Positions 11,190-23,300 of a DNA stretch of 64,000 nt are shown here, piece after piece. The position numbers and the translations under genes are program-made. The notes under the pieces are model-generated. The model ran no database searches, was not told where the DNA came from, and saw only the letters and a program-made list of their open reading frames with translations. The DNA is taken from positions 17,958,055 through 18,022,054 of the forward strand of contig NC_037599.1 in the NCBI RefSeq assembly GCF_003073045.1, written 5' to 3'. Position 1 is the first letter of the stretch, and every line of letters starts with the position of its first letter. This DNA comes from Pomacea canaliculata (Eukaryota; Mollusca; Gastropoda; Architaenioglossa; Ampullariidae).

Positions 11190-12884
11190 TCCACCGGTCG
11201 ACTTGTCACGAGCCGTTTGGAGGAGTCGAGGGCACTCTTTTTTTTTTCCAGGGAGGGGGGGGGGTCCACATTTATCTAGTTTGTAGGGCCCTGATATGCG
11301 AGCGGAAGTGAGCATGACAGCGAGCAAATGTTTTATGTTAGGACTATTTGTGTTTTCAGATATTTTATTAGTATTATTTTGTGTGTGCAGAAAATGTGTT
11401 GTTTTGCACCGTTCATTTTGTTTTTGTTGGTGTTGTGTGGTCTACGATCAGCTGTGGTTCTACTGGAACATCGTGCGGCGTGTCTGGCCGACAGAGTGGT
11501 TGTGCGTTGGTGCAGACGACAAAAGTAGTAATAACAACTGGTTCGTGTGGAGGCGAACCCACTGAGCTTTGTATGAAAGATTACCAAGGAACCGACAGTT
11601 CCCCGCACAGCAAACAATCACAAGTACCAGCAAACACTTGACACCACAGAAACCATGAACGATGTGTATGGGAAAAATGAAGACTAGAGCAGTGTCAACT
11701 TTATCCTTAAACACCATTTGGTAAGTTGTCCGGTATCGATGGTATGTAGTATGCAGTGTAATAGCATTTATAGTAAATATAGCCTCTAAACTGGATGATA
11801 TGTACCACACACAGACACGTCTACATACAGATGACCAATGTTTGTTCAAGCAATTAATTTCAAGTTTCATGCCGCATGTAAAGAGCAAGTTGGTCATCTA
11901 GTATGTAGTGCATATACTTCAGTTTTGTATCTCTACATTTATCTTGGGCCTGGTCCAAATGTATGAAGATAAATAGTAGAAGTACCCGCATTGTTATCAT
12001 GAGCCAATATACCACGTTATCAATAGTAGATGCCAACTGGTAAGTTTTTTAGGAAGTTAAAACAGCAAGAGACGCACAATAAAATAACAACCCAACTATG
12101 GAAAGGCGAAAGGACTATTTCTATCTTTTCATTTGTGGAAAACTTATTTTGAATGTATTAGTAGTAGTGGGAATTTATAAAGCGCAGTATCTCGGCCAAC
12201 GGCTGACTCACTGGGCTGAAGGGGATCACAAACATACATACAATGAACTTTACCCAGTCAGAACATTTGCACCCCATTTGCAAGCCATTCTGGTACACAT
12301 GAGCATGGTGTGAGATATTCCTGCGCATGGAGGAATACACAAATTGCACCCTACTAGGCCTTTAAACGTGTGACCTACTCGTTTTTTAATCTGCTACAAT
12401 CCAGCGCTTTGAGACAGTCTGTCTTGCGACTGTCAAGTGCGCGTTATAAGACCCCATCATCATCATCATTTTTATTCTTAGATCGATATGTTGTTGTATT
12501 CTTTATTTACGTGTTGAGGGGAGGGATCGAGCAAGGGCTGCGGATGTCTGTTGGGGGTTATTGATACAAAATCAACTTTTCTTCACTTGTAAGTGTTTTT
12601 TGTGTGAGCCGATGACAAATGGAGTTTCTAGAATTGTACCTTGTACAGACAATCGTGATCGATTAATCGATCGACTGATTGATTTAGAAAGCGTCATTGA
12701 CGACAGCCACGACTTTCAACACCAGAGACTCACACTAAACATAGAAAGAAACTTTTCGCAAATAAACCTGTTTTATTTTTTAATGTTCAAAAATACATGT
12801 CTACAGTGGTACCAGAACAAATATTGTGGTTCTCAGCGAAGAACTAGTCACATGACAGGAAATTTTCACGTGACCAGATTCCGG
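11190..12884 (-). repeat. Diverged two-copy repeat, copy B
   Basis: This matches copy A (1-1080) in the same order and orientation, with an extra segment at about 11825-12413 and another of about 35 bases near 12771. It may extend upstream to about 10980, but the matching part of copy A would lie outside the window. Its downstream end coincides with the stop codon of gene B, so it supplies that gene's presumed 3' untranslated region. It carries no conserved reading frame. Confidence 0.7.
12772..12777 (-). terminator. Poly(A) signal of gene B
   Basis: The minus strand reads AATAAA here, about 108 bases after the gene B stop codon. It lies in the roughly 35-base segment of copy B that copy A lacks. 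Position is seen; use is inferred. Confidence 0.45.
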
Positions 12885-13108
12885 TCACATGACCAAAAAC
12901 TTATCACGTGACCTCTGCGCCTCGATCTCCCGTTTCATGTCTTCGATCGAGCGGCGAAGGGAGCGGAGGAAGGCGACATAGAGGATGAGGAAGACGGTGA
13001 GAAGAATGAGGAACAAAGAGCAGGTGATGGGGTTCAGGTAGAGGAACGGATCCGGGTGGCTCATTGACTGGGACCGCTTGTCTTCGACATCGGACGCCAC
13101 GTCTGCTC
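12885..13108 (-). CDS. Gene B last exon: transmembrane helix and charged tail
   Basis: The acceptor TTGTTGCAG precedes a frame encoding an acidic linker, CSLFLILLTVFLILYVAFL (one helix), RSLRR and a helical charged tail ending KFLVM before TGA. The final codons run into the CACGTGA-rich border of repeat copy B, so the last few residues may have been contributed by that sequence. Confidence 0.7.
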
Positions 13109-16100
13109 CTGCAACAAGAAGTGCGCAGTTCTCTCCCTCTTTGTAAATGACCCTTGACTCCAGAGCTACAAATACAAATCCTGGGTATGCCGTTACAGTC
13201 GTGTTAAATATACACATTTAGCAATTTAAACAAAGATTTTGTCGAAAACTTAAATCGACCGATAATTCCCTTCTTTGTTATCCTCTCTTTCTTTCACTCT
13301 TTATTTATTTCTTTGTCTCTGGGGAAATTGTGGTCCTTTCCGCCAAATGGTAAGAACACAAATGGACTGAACTGAAAATAGCATTTCTGACCTGTCTTTC
13401 TTGCTTTCTGGACATTGCTGACGCTAGGAAGAACCCGAATGGAAGTAGTGCGGATTTGTTTTTCGTTCTTCTGTTCTTGTTGATGATGATAGTTGTGGTG
13501 GTGATGATGGTGGTGGCGGTGCTGCTGTTGCTGCTTTTAGGTGATTCAGACTCTCTCCTGACACGACCCTTCAATCTGCGAATGGGATCCCCGCAGCGCT
13601 GGTGACGTAGAGCGAGACAGGTGTGAATGAACTTCTCACGACCAGTGCAGTGTAGGTAGTTACAAGCCAGTTAACGGTCCTGAGACCGTCTTTGTCGGTT
13701 TTGTATGTAATTTGTATGTAATTTTGTATGCAGTACGTACGGTTCGTCTTTAGCATGTGTTAGTAATAAACTTTCCTTTGTATGCAACTCAGAAACACCT
13801 CAGATAAGTTGTACGTATATGTTCAAACACTCTATAAACTAGACTCTTCTTGTTCTGTTTGCCCTTAGTGCCACCTACATCTTCTTTTCCTTTTTAAAGA
13901 GGGAGCATTTTCTAAAATCTTTATTAGCATTTGCATTAACTGTTAAATAGTAAAGGTTAGCATAAGATACTCACTCTAAGGCAGGGACTAGGGCCGTGGA
14001 GGGGACAGAGATAGAATTCACACGAGACTTGCAAGACGCTCGCTTTTAGGAAGGAAGGCAGATGAATGAGCGCAGAATACACCGCAAAGGAATTGTCCGC
14101 TGCGTTGAGTATTCTCATAGGAGACCATTCCACACCGCACCTGAAGCAGAGATAGCTTTAGAGGTTTCGTTGGACAGAAATGTCTGAAATCTTTGAAACA
14201 CATGAAATAAAATGAAACTTAAAAATAAAATAAATAGTGTATGACTGACCCTTTGTCGTCGGTAAGCTGCTCACCATACTGACCGTCGATGGACGAAGCC
14301 ACACAGTTGAAAGGAGACACAACTTCCATCAGATCTGAAAGGCATTCAGTTTCAGTATACAATTGTTAAGTTTGTATAAACTCCTGCCTTGATTTTGCAT
14401 TTCTGTGTTCCCCTGCCAATTACCACTTGTTTGCATAGTTTCTTTCGTGGGAAAGAGATTTTACCTAGAAGGGATTTTGCCCTGGGAGGAAAAAAGAGGA
14501 GTGTGTGTAGGGGTAAGTGGGAGAAACAGAGTACCCGGAAAAACTACAGAAAATGCTGACCTTCTTCACCCACGATCAAACTCATGCGGAGGCGAACGTC
14601 GGAGGTGGGAGGGGCTTCAGTCAACACATCTCCAGAGACCGGATCGACGAACTCCAAGGCGATTATCTCTGGAGAGTCCACGAGAACTTCCTGGCCCCAA
14701 TCGCCGGAGTCACTCACAGTCGTTAAGTCGCTAAAGAGTTAATATCACATATATTTTTCATGCACATGTGTACAAAAGCTCTAAGTAATTATAGAGTGTA
14801 TAAAACTACTTACGATTGCGTTTGACAGATTGGCACTGTAAATTCAAAGACCCACAAACCGTTGGGGACGACTTAACCACCTGGGTCTTGTGCATCAACA
14901 TCAATAACAATTATTAAATCATTTTTCCACTTAGCACCAAGATCACATCAGGACAACACCAACACACTTCTTTCTTTGTACCTCCCCTGGACATGTTGGT
15001 GTTTGTCCCGAGTTCCTCCTTGACGTCGAAGTCGCAGGTGAGGTGTATCACCTGTCCCGTCTGTTCAGAAACACCTGTTTTATCTTTCAGGAGAAGTATC
15101 CACGAGAAGCTTGATAAGCCAGTCTGTCCTCAGGTTATTTGTGAAGAAATTTTTAGAGATAGAAAATAAATTGTGAAGACCTCACTCAAATTGCTAAACA
15201 CAGAGCATTATCAGACGGAAGTTTCTTATTGTTGAAACAAATAAAAATAATATTCACAGAAATTGTATTTTTAGTAGATGAATAAGCTAACATTTTCTAA
15301 ACTTTGTCATGATGATGGTGAGGAGGAGGAGGACGAGGAGGTAAAGTAACAAATATTAACAAACAAAAATGATACCAATTCCATCAGATTCAAACCGACC
15401 TATTTTCTGGCAAATTTCTAAACAACCAATCACTCAGAAACGACGCTAACCCATCAAGCATACAAAAAAAGTAAAAGAAAGACTGTTGACAGATAAGAGA
15501 TAACATGTTTTAGTCGGTATTACCTTGCGACCGCCACATGAGTCGCCGTCCAGGGTCTCTTCCCTCACGGGGATGGTGATACTGTTGATTCCTCGCGAGG
15601 ACCGCTCTACCCTCCATTCTGGGCACAGGCCGAGGACGTTCCCCGCATCGTCGAGAGCTTTCCACGTCGTCATAGTGACGATCTTCGGGGTCGATTGTGA
15701 TCAAAACATTGCGACCTTCACGTGCAGTGTCCACACAAGTGTATGTCACACCTGCGGGCCAGTGGTCTGCAATGACATCAGAACAAGTAAAGCGGCAAGT
15801 TTCTTTGTGATGGGTAGACTCATGAATAATCCAAATGGTGGAAACATGTTTCAAGGCAGGTGCAAGTAAACATCATGATGATGTGATGAAGAAAAAAAAA
15901 GAAGAAAATTTACTAATCTGTTAGAAGCATTTAAGCTCCCTACTAGATTTTCAGCAACAAGCTAACACCCAACTCAAGATCTCACTACCGTAAGCGGACA
16001 CTGTGTTTAGTTGTTAGTTGTTGGTTTGTTTGGTTTTTTTTGGTTTTGTTTTGTTTGTTTGTGTGTTTGTTTTTTGCTGGGTGATGCTAACAAATCTGAC

Positions 16101-16234
16101 TGCGAGGAACTGACGAGCTAAAACAAATAGTTCCCTCCGTACGTGTATTCACCTGAGTTTCCCACAGCAGCGCCCTCCGTCCTAGCGACGAGGATGAGAC
16201 AGGTAAGAACACACACGCACACACAACAGGCCAT
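12885..16234 (-). CDS. Gene B: ZP-domain membrane protein without lectin/EGF modules
   Basis: Exons in transcript order: 16153-16234 (signal peptide), 15524-15766 (ZP-N), 14982-15060, 14814-14835 (22-base micro-exon), 14561-14730, 14250-14334, 13975-14140 (ZP-C), 13392-13598 (RCGDP, then RVRR furin-like site), 12885-13108 (membrane helix). Exons 3-7 join in phase, and ZP-C exon 14561-14730 has the same length (170) as gene A exon 4158-4327. Two problems remain. In exon 2 the ancestral frame shifts at the GG at 15662-15663: one base fewer restores YDDV followed by ALDDAGNV and the CGGRK end. The junction from exon 8 (phase 0) to the last exon (needs phase 1) does not close; a shorter exon 8 ending at 13568 would close it but loses the furin site. 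The helix is followed by RSLRR and a charged tail. It is probably a surface protein; function unknown. Confidence 0.72.
14814..14835 (-). CDS. Gene B 22-base micro-exon
   Basis: This short exon encodes about seven residues (VPICQTQ). It is bounded by TACAG and GTAAGT and is the only segment whose phase joins exon 14982-15060 (ends phase 1) to exon 14561-14730 (needs phase 2). The gene A model goes directly from the CDF exon to the corresponding ZP-C exon, so it is specific to gene B. Confidence 0.6.
16153..16234 (-). CDS. Gene B exon 1: signal peptide
   Basis: The ATG at 16234 opens MACCVCVCVLTCLILVA, a Cys/Val-rich hydrophobic leader, followed by a TCAG/GTGAAT donor in phase 1. This joins exon 2 in frame. 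An upstream ATG near 16294 opens a short reading frame ending before the main start. Confidence 0.7.
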
Positions 16235-19200
16235 TTTCGTCCTTTGTCTCCTGTCCTAGACCACTCCTCTGCCCAGGTCTGTCTTCATCACCATGGCGTG
16301 TATCAAATGACGACCGAGCTTGTGCCAGACACTTCTCCGGCTGCTTTTTCTAGTCCATCTGTGTCCGGTATCCAGTTTCGTCGACCCTGTCGGCGATTAG
16401 ATAACCTCCACATGTACTTTGCCATTTCTTCACACTCTCGCCTTTCTATTGTGTTTCACAGAGAGACAGCCATTTCGTCTTCTTGACAAGTCTGGTCTTT
16501 AATCAGATGACAATGTAGCAAATCCTAGAATATCTGGAAAACTATGAAACTGTGACAATTAAGGTTAAATCGAATAAAAGAATAAACCCTGGGACTATTA
16601 GTGATCTGTTCACTAATATTATTTTCTTACTTTATAGTGGACTCAATGCGCTGTAACATCCAAGGCACCAACATCACATTTATCAATGCTGACCTCATAT
16701 ATTAATGTATCCATATCTTTTATGTATATTTGCTAATAAGACCCTTCACATCATTATAAGTGTTTGTGTTTAATCATGTCAATGTTATTATCTCTAGTTT
16801 GGATTCCCACACAGGTTTGGCAAAATAGTATCTTGCACTGAGTTTTAGACAAAATGAAAAGACGGATACGCGATGTGTATATTATCGTGCTTGTTACTGT
16901 AGGTCCTGCCACTTACAAGTATTCAAACTGTCATCAAAGGCTGGACACACAATCTCAACACACGATAAAAATCAAATAAAAATAATCTTTTGAAATATAT
17001 GTTTATTCCACACATGCATTCAATCAGTAATCTCATGACTGCATTTCATTAACCAAACCACCGCTTCGTACAATTAATTACGGTGTGTTATTGTTTTTTC
17101 ACTGTTTAAATTTGACCTGGCATAGTGCAAATTAGTCTGACATACTGTTAATGAAACTCACAAAACATTATTTCTACGTCTCCGATTCTGGATTAAAAAT
17201 AATATTAAAATAACTGCATTTTTTCCAAACTATTTCTCACTAGCATAGTCCAGTCTATTTGCACACACACACACAAACATGTTCCTTTTTTTTCACCCTT
17301 GGAATGAATCATGACAGTCGGTTAACTGTTCGCCGACAGTTGTAGGCACGATGACGTGTCAGCAATTTAGGTCAAGGCCAAGGCGAGGGAGGCTGGAAGT
17401 AGAGAAGGGAGGAGGGGGTAGGTGGCTGAGCCTGATGGCCTTAGAGAAAGCTGACTGGGGAGAGGAGGCTGTAGACGACGGCAGCATTGCCTACATCAGT
17501 TTCTGACATTTTCATTCTGCATGGCCACTGGGACGATCTTGCATGTAGATTGAATCTTCATATGCTTCATGATGGTGCCTGTTTAATACACTTGTTTACA
17601 CATCTCTAATTACACATAACCAGGCTGTATTTTTCCTCAAACATATACATACTTTATGTTTGTGAGCAGAGGATAAGATCAAAACCACAATGGTCTTAGC
17701 TTAAGGTCTAATCATCGTAAAGTTTGAAGATCTGCATCTTGTTGAAACAAAAATTCTATTTGGGTTATTTTCTAACAATGTTGTTACCATCACTCAGTAG
17801 AAAAAGAGCGAACATAATTCTGAGGGAATCTGCGATACCAGCTAAACATAAAGTATAGTGACAATGTAAGTGATAAATAATCACATATTTGTATTTCTTC
17901 AAAGTAAAATGACTTCTTTTCAAAACACACAAAATTAGCAATGACTTAGTTTGATAACATTGGGACATGAAATTTTATGCCACTAAAACCTTTGTAAGCA
18001 AAACTATAAAAAGTCTATAAAACCATCCCACAAACCCTTTTGTACATAGCTTCCATTCCCAGATATTCACATGCATGCTCTTGTGCTTATTCAAACAGGC
18101 ATACATGCATGCATACAAATGTGTACACATACATACAGATTTGTAGCAAACAAGTCGAATTATGTAAAATATAAAGAGATCCGATTATTTAAACCATAAA
18201 CAGATCAATCTGAATCAACAATAAATCATTAATTAATTTTTGATATAAAAAGTACATTTTGATTTGTACTTTTGTGGAAACTCACACTCTCAATAAGAAC
18301 ATTACTTAACATCTAAAAACAGAAGAAAGCAAACATTATGTGAACCATCAAAATACTACACACATCCTTGAAGTCACGTCACACATGAACCTAGCTGCTT
18401 TGCCTTTAACAAAGAAAAGCAACGAAACAATTTTTTAAGGACAAAGACACAAACACTTGTTCACAAATAGTCATAAGCTTACCGTAATAAAGTCTTTAAT
18501 TACAATAATTATAAATTTTTTACAAAGTCTGAGCCACAGTTTTCCAAGTAAACTTTAAAACCCAAAATTTCCAGTTTCAAACATTCTCACTTCTCATCCA
18601 CAAACACTTCTGCTGTTCGAAGTACTATGGCCTAGTTATGCCTGCTATAAGCTCAATTATTTATCCATTATGTTGTATCATGCCACAAAATACAATGTGT
18701 AAATGGTCTTTCTTATGTAAATATGTACAACTGTTGATTGAAGCACAGACATTTGCAAACGATTTAGAAAAGTTATCAACTTGATTGATGCTTAGAAATT
18801 ATGTCAAATAGATAAAACAAGCTATGAGAAAGAAAAAGAATAGATAGGGTGGTTTACTTTCATTGCATGTCTTTCACACAAAGAGTGATAAAAAAATAAG
18901 CATGTGAGAGACTGTATGATATACAAAAGACAATGAAATATAAATAATAAAAACAATAACCCTTTGCATTAAAACTAGTGGTCACCAACCTTTACTACAT
19001 AACACAATCCCCATGTTACACAGGACTGTTGAGTGATAGGTGGCATTCAAATCAACATAAAAAATTAGATGCTCTCCAGATGCACTGGCAAGAAAACATG
19101 ATCTCGTGGAGAAAACTGCAGGCAGTGGTCTCAAAACAATCCATGCCCTTCCAACACCAGAAATAAGTAGAGCTCTATCACAACACAAGGTTCCTGCATG

Positions 19201-19989
19201 ACATGCTTGTTTGCAGATAACACAGAATAGCGACCAGACCCAACACAAGACACTTTCCTTGGGATTCATAGCAGCAAATGTTGCAGACAGTAATATTACG
19301 TCAACAATAATAAAATGGAAAAGACAAAAACACGTCACAGCACTTCATTCCTGCTTTATCTTACTTTTTCCCCATGACAGAGAGTATAAACAACTACTTA
19401 GAAGATGACGCACATAATGTTGTTTGATATAAAAATAGGTTTATCAACTCCATGACACTTTTTCTTCTCTTTACAACACTTTTAGTCATGTAAACATGCA
19501 TACAAACTGAATGTCCTTCTTTGTCTATTGTACACTTTATACTTCACACCTTTACAGCACAGACAGACAAGTGCAACTTAGTTTAACCATCACAAACATG
19601 TTATCTACGTGGATTTGTTCTCCTCCATGGCAACCTTGTATTGTTATAAACAGTGATGACATGCAACAAACTTACAATCACAGAAAATCTGTGAAAATCT
19701 TATTGCAGCGAAAAGCTTATCACAATATTGTCAAACTACCAATGATATATGAACGACAGGCACTGTTGTGTTGATTGCGCTTGCCTTTAACATTAGCAAA
19801 CAAAGCAATATCATATACAAATAATCCAGAAAGACAACTGAATTCTATTAATATTTCACCAGTGAAACAAAAGAAAAGATCAGCTACAGACTAAGTGCTT
19901 CAGGAGCTGAAGTGGATACATAAATAAAATGTAACTCATTACAAATCAAAAATTATAGAAAAAGATGAGAATAAAATTGTTAAAATGAC
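16235..19989. other. Intergenic stretch, nothing coding seen
   Basis: AT-rich sequence separates the gene B promoter side from the ABCD3 3' side. Reading frames here are short and lack similarity, codon bias or splice context. A G-rich purine stretch is at about 17375-17470. Part nearest 20.3 kb is probably ABCD3 3' untranslated sequence, but I found no convincing poly(A) signal. Confidence 0.6.
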
Positions 19990-19991
19990 TA

Positions 19992-20173
19992 CAGTAAAAC
20001 CTTTCTAATAAGACTAGCTAAATTCCAACAAAATTGGGCCATAACCGAGAGGGGTCACAGTAGGGAGACAAACTAGCCTGCTTTCATTCTACAAACAACA
20101 ACTCAACAAGTCCGAGAACAAACATAACTGAGGGGTCATAATCAGGCAAAATCTTAATAAAGAGGTTTTACTG
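19992..20173. mobile_element. pogo/Tigger-like MITE
   Basis: This 182-bp element has terminal inverted repeats CAGTAAAACCTTTCTAATAA and its near complement ending AGAGGTTTTACTG. It is flanked by TA on both sides (19990-19991 and 20174-20175), as for Tc1/mariner-pogo insertions. It is non-coding and lies about 155 bases beyond the ABCD3 stop codon, so it may be part of the 3' untranslated region. Confidence 0.82.
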
Positions 20174-20328
20174 TAACAAGAAATTATCTACTCAAAGCTG
20201 TAGTATTTTTCTTAAACTATTATAGGCTTGCTACTTCCCACCAGAAACAGTTGCTGAAAATGATGTCTCACATCATTTGATTCTACATGTCCTGACTTGA
20301 GATTTAGTGTACTAAGGAATGGTCCACA

Positions 20329-23300
20329 TCATGATCCAAACTCTGATGTATCCGATGTGATTGGTTTAAACTCGTAGTTCCCTCTGCCATCCATTTTGAG
20401 ATAGTACTAGAATGAAAGACAAATATGAAAAGCTGAGGATGACTAGAGAAGAAATACAAATGAAAAAAAAGGAAAGGCAGCAACAGAACCAAACACATAC
20501 GCAAAGACATTCAACCATAGTCATTATTTTACAAGAATTATTTGTTAATTTGTAACTTATGGTTTTCTATATGATTAATACTAATAAAAGAGCGCTTTGG
20601 CCAAGTCCTTTATACCAGCTGCAATATTACTCTTGAACAAGACTAACAAATGAACCTGGTGTGTGTGTGCCTCTGATAATTATTGCTAAGGGAGGGGAAT
20701 TAAGAGCGCAGTAACTGTATGGGTGTATGGAATGCCACTGCATGTTTTTTAGTTCATGGCTTAATTTGTTTAGCTCGTGAGCTCCCAACAAAGAAATTTT
20801 TTTATCTCTACCGAACAGAAATAGACAATAAAAATGTATTGTAAAATGTACATTTGAAAAACAATCTACTGCAGCATTGGGATTATGCTCTAAGCATCTC
20901 CTCATTAAAATATGAACGACATACATGTTAAAAGTGTCACGTCAGGTTAAAACATTTCAAAAAGAAAAAGAAGTACAGAGTATGGTAAAATCAGCTGCAA
21001 GAGAAGGAACTGAAGTTTTAAAATAAGGTCAGATGAAATAAGAAAAACTGGGAAAGAAATAATGGGACATATTTTATATCAAGACAGCAGTTATGCTCTT
21101 CTATCTCCATCTCGCATGAACATGTATTTGTGTGTGAACATGAACGTGCACTCTGTGTAAAAAGCAGTTCTATTTTATGCATACCTCGTGGTGTGTCCAC
21201 AGAGACTTTCGATGAGACACAGTAAACAATGTGATTCCAACCTGCAAAGAATTATTGTAAGATTTTGCAACAGTTTCCACAGGTCACAACTTAACTTCTG
21301 CTGCCAGCAAGAAAAACATAGGTTTTCATTTTTGCCAGCCCTGCCCACCAATCCTCTTTAAGCACTGTCCAACACAACACACTTAATAAAAACGCCCTAA
21401 AGCATTGCCTTTTTTCAAATGAGAAATAAAATAATTTTATTATCATACCAAATTGTACAAGGATCAACAGGTATAAGATAACAATCAAATTTACTTGGAT
21501 CTTATCAACAACTAGTTATTTATAGAGGAAAAAAAAATGACCACCTTTTGCAGACAACCCCTTTCTTCTAAACAATAAGTCAAGATAAAATGAAAACATG
21601 AAAATGTAGTCACACCACATTCAAAAATGAGAAAGGGGTAGAGAAGGAGAGTAGAGGGGTCATCCAATTGCATAAGTTTTGTGTTCAGATGTTCTGTGGT
21701 ACAACAAAAGGATGGTCAACTCACTTCTCGGCTGTACTCGTACATGAAGCCCTCCACATCAACACTGACAGCACTGGTACATTCATCCAGGATGGCAAAC
21801 TGTGGTCTGTGGTAGAAAAGCCGAGCCATCTGTAAAATAGAGAAAAAAAAATCACAGGTGTGAATTAATGTTCTGTCTAAAACTTATTCTCTTAATTGCT
21901 ATGACCGTTGGGTACCTTTTTATAAAGATATAAAAGCACACATTCTGAAGAGAAATGTATACTTTTCAACCAGTAGGATTCTGAGATTATAAATCATTAT
22001 ACACACTTCATAATCTAAGCATAATATTGCAACTGCATGGGTGCAGACTATGAGTACTAACATTTGTCCCTGCAGGTGTAAACCTGCTTTTACCCTCCAT
22101 CTACTCTCTTTCACTTTTATCCACATGATTTTATAAAAAATTGTATACATACTGCAATTCTTTGCTTTTCTCCCCCACTGAGCACGTCCATCCAGTCCTA
22201 TGCAAAGATGTAGAAAATGTTTTTTTCTTTTTACACATTCATAAAAAATATTCACAAATCTAATCTTTAAATAACAAAGCTTTAATTACCTACAAGAATT
22301 AATTCTGTAAGCATCTTTTATTGTATCATAGTCACAGTCAAAACTTACTTCTTTACACACGCATGCACAAACACCTAAACATTCTCATTCTTTCAAAACT
22401 ACAAAACCAAACCAAAAAGGAAGTGTAACATGCCTGCACTGATTCCCAACCACCCTCTCTCTGCAAGATATACTCCAGCTGTACCTGTGGAAAACAAAAT
22501 GAGGAAGACAAAATAAAAACTGCTTTAATCTTCATTGTATTTGCACATGTACAAACAGATTATAACATGAGAAGATAAATGGTGCCAAGAAAGGTGTTAC
22601 ACTTTATAATCGTTGAGCACATAGACTGGCTTATAACACAATGAGCAACAAAATGTTTTTGGCCTAAAGGCCTTTCTGATTTAACCGGGCGAATCTGGAT
22701 AAACATTTAACTTAATTCGGAAATGTTTTTACATGATGATTATACAAAAACCTTGCCAAACTTAGTCAAACATTCAGTTAAGGGTCTTAGATGATATTCT
22801 GCTGTAGCTGAAGTCTTTACAATAAAAAATGTCAGACTGAAATTCAAACCACCTATTTAAAAATTAACCTCATAACATTGCCTGTAAAACTATTTTAATT
22901 TTTACAGAATAAATGTTGATGAAGATCAAAAGGGGTTTGGAAAGAGGAGATTGTAAGCTTTAAGATAATTACCTTATTTAAAATTTCTGCAAGAGCTTCA
23001 TCTTTTACACCTCGCTGGATTTGTTCCTCGTGCGAGTCAGGGTAAATGACTTGATCCCTCAGAGTTCCTACAGTCATGTAAGGCCTCTGTATGACCAAAA
23101 AAAAAATTTTAAAAACCCCACTCTGCAGGTTCAAACCACAGACTGTGCTACAGCAACTGAATGTCATTAAATTAAATCTGTAATGCAGATGCAGCATCTT
23201 AAATATAGTATAAAGAATCTCATTCTCATACATACTCATGCAGGTTTGTGAAAGCATTCACATGCCAGTCTAAATATTACTCTGCTGTAAAACAGGCATG

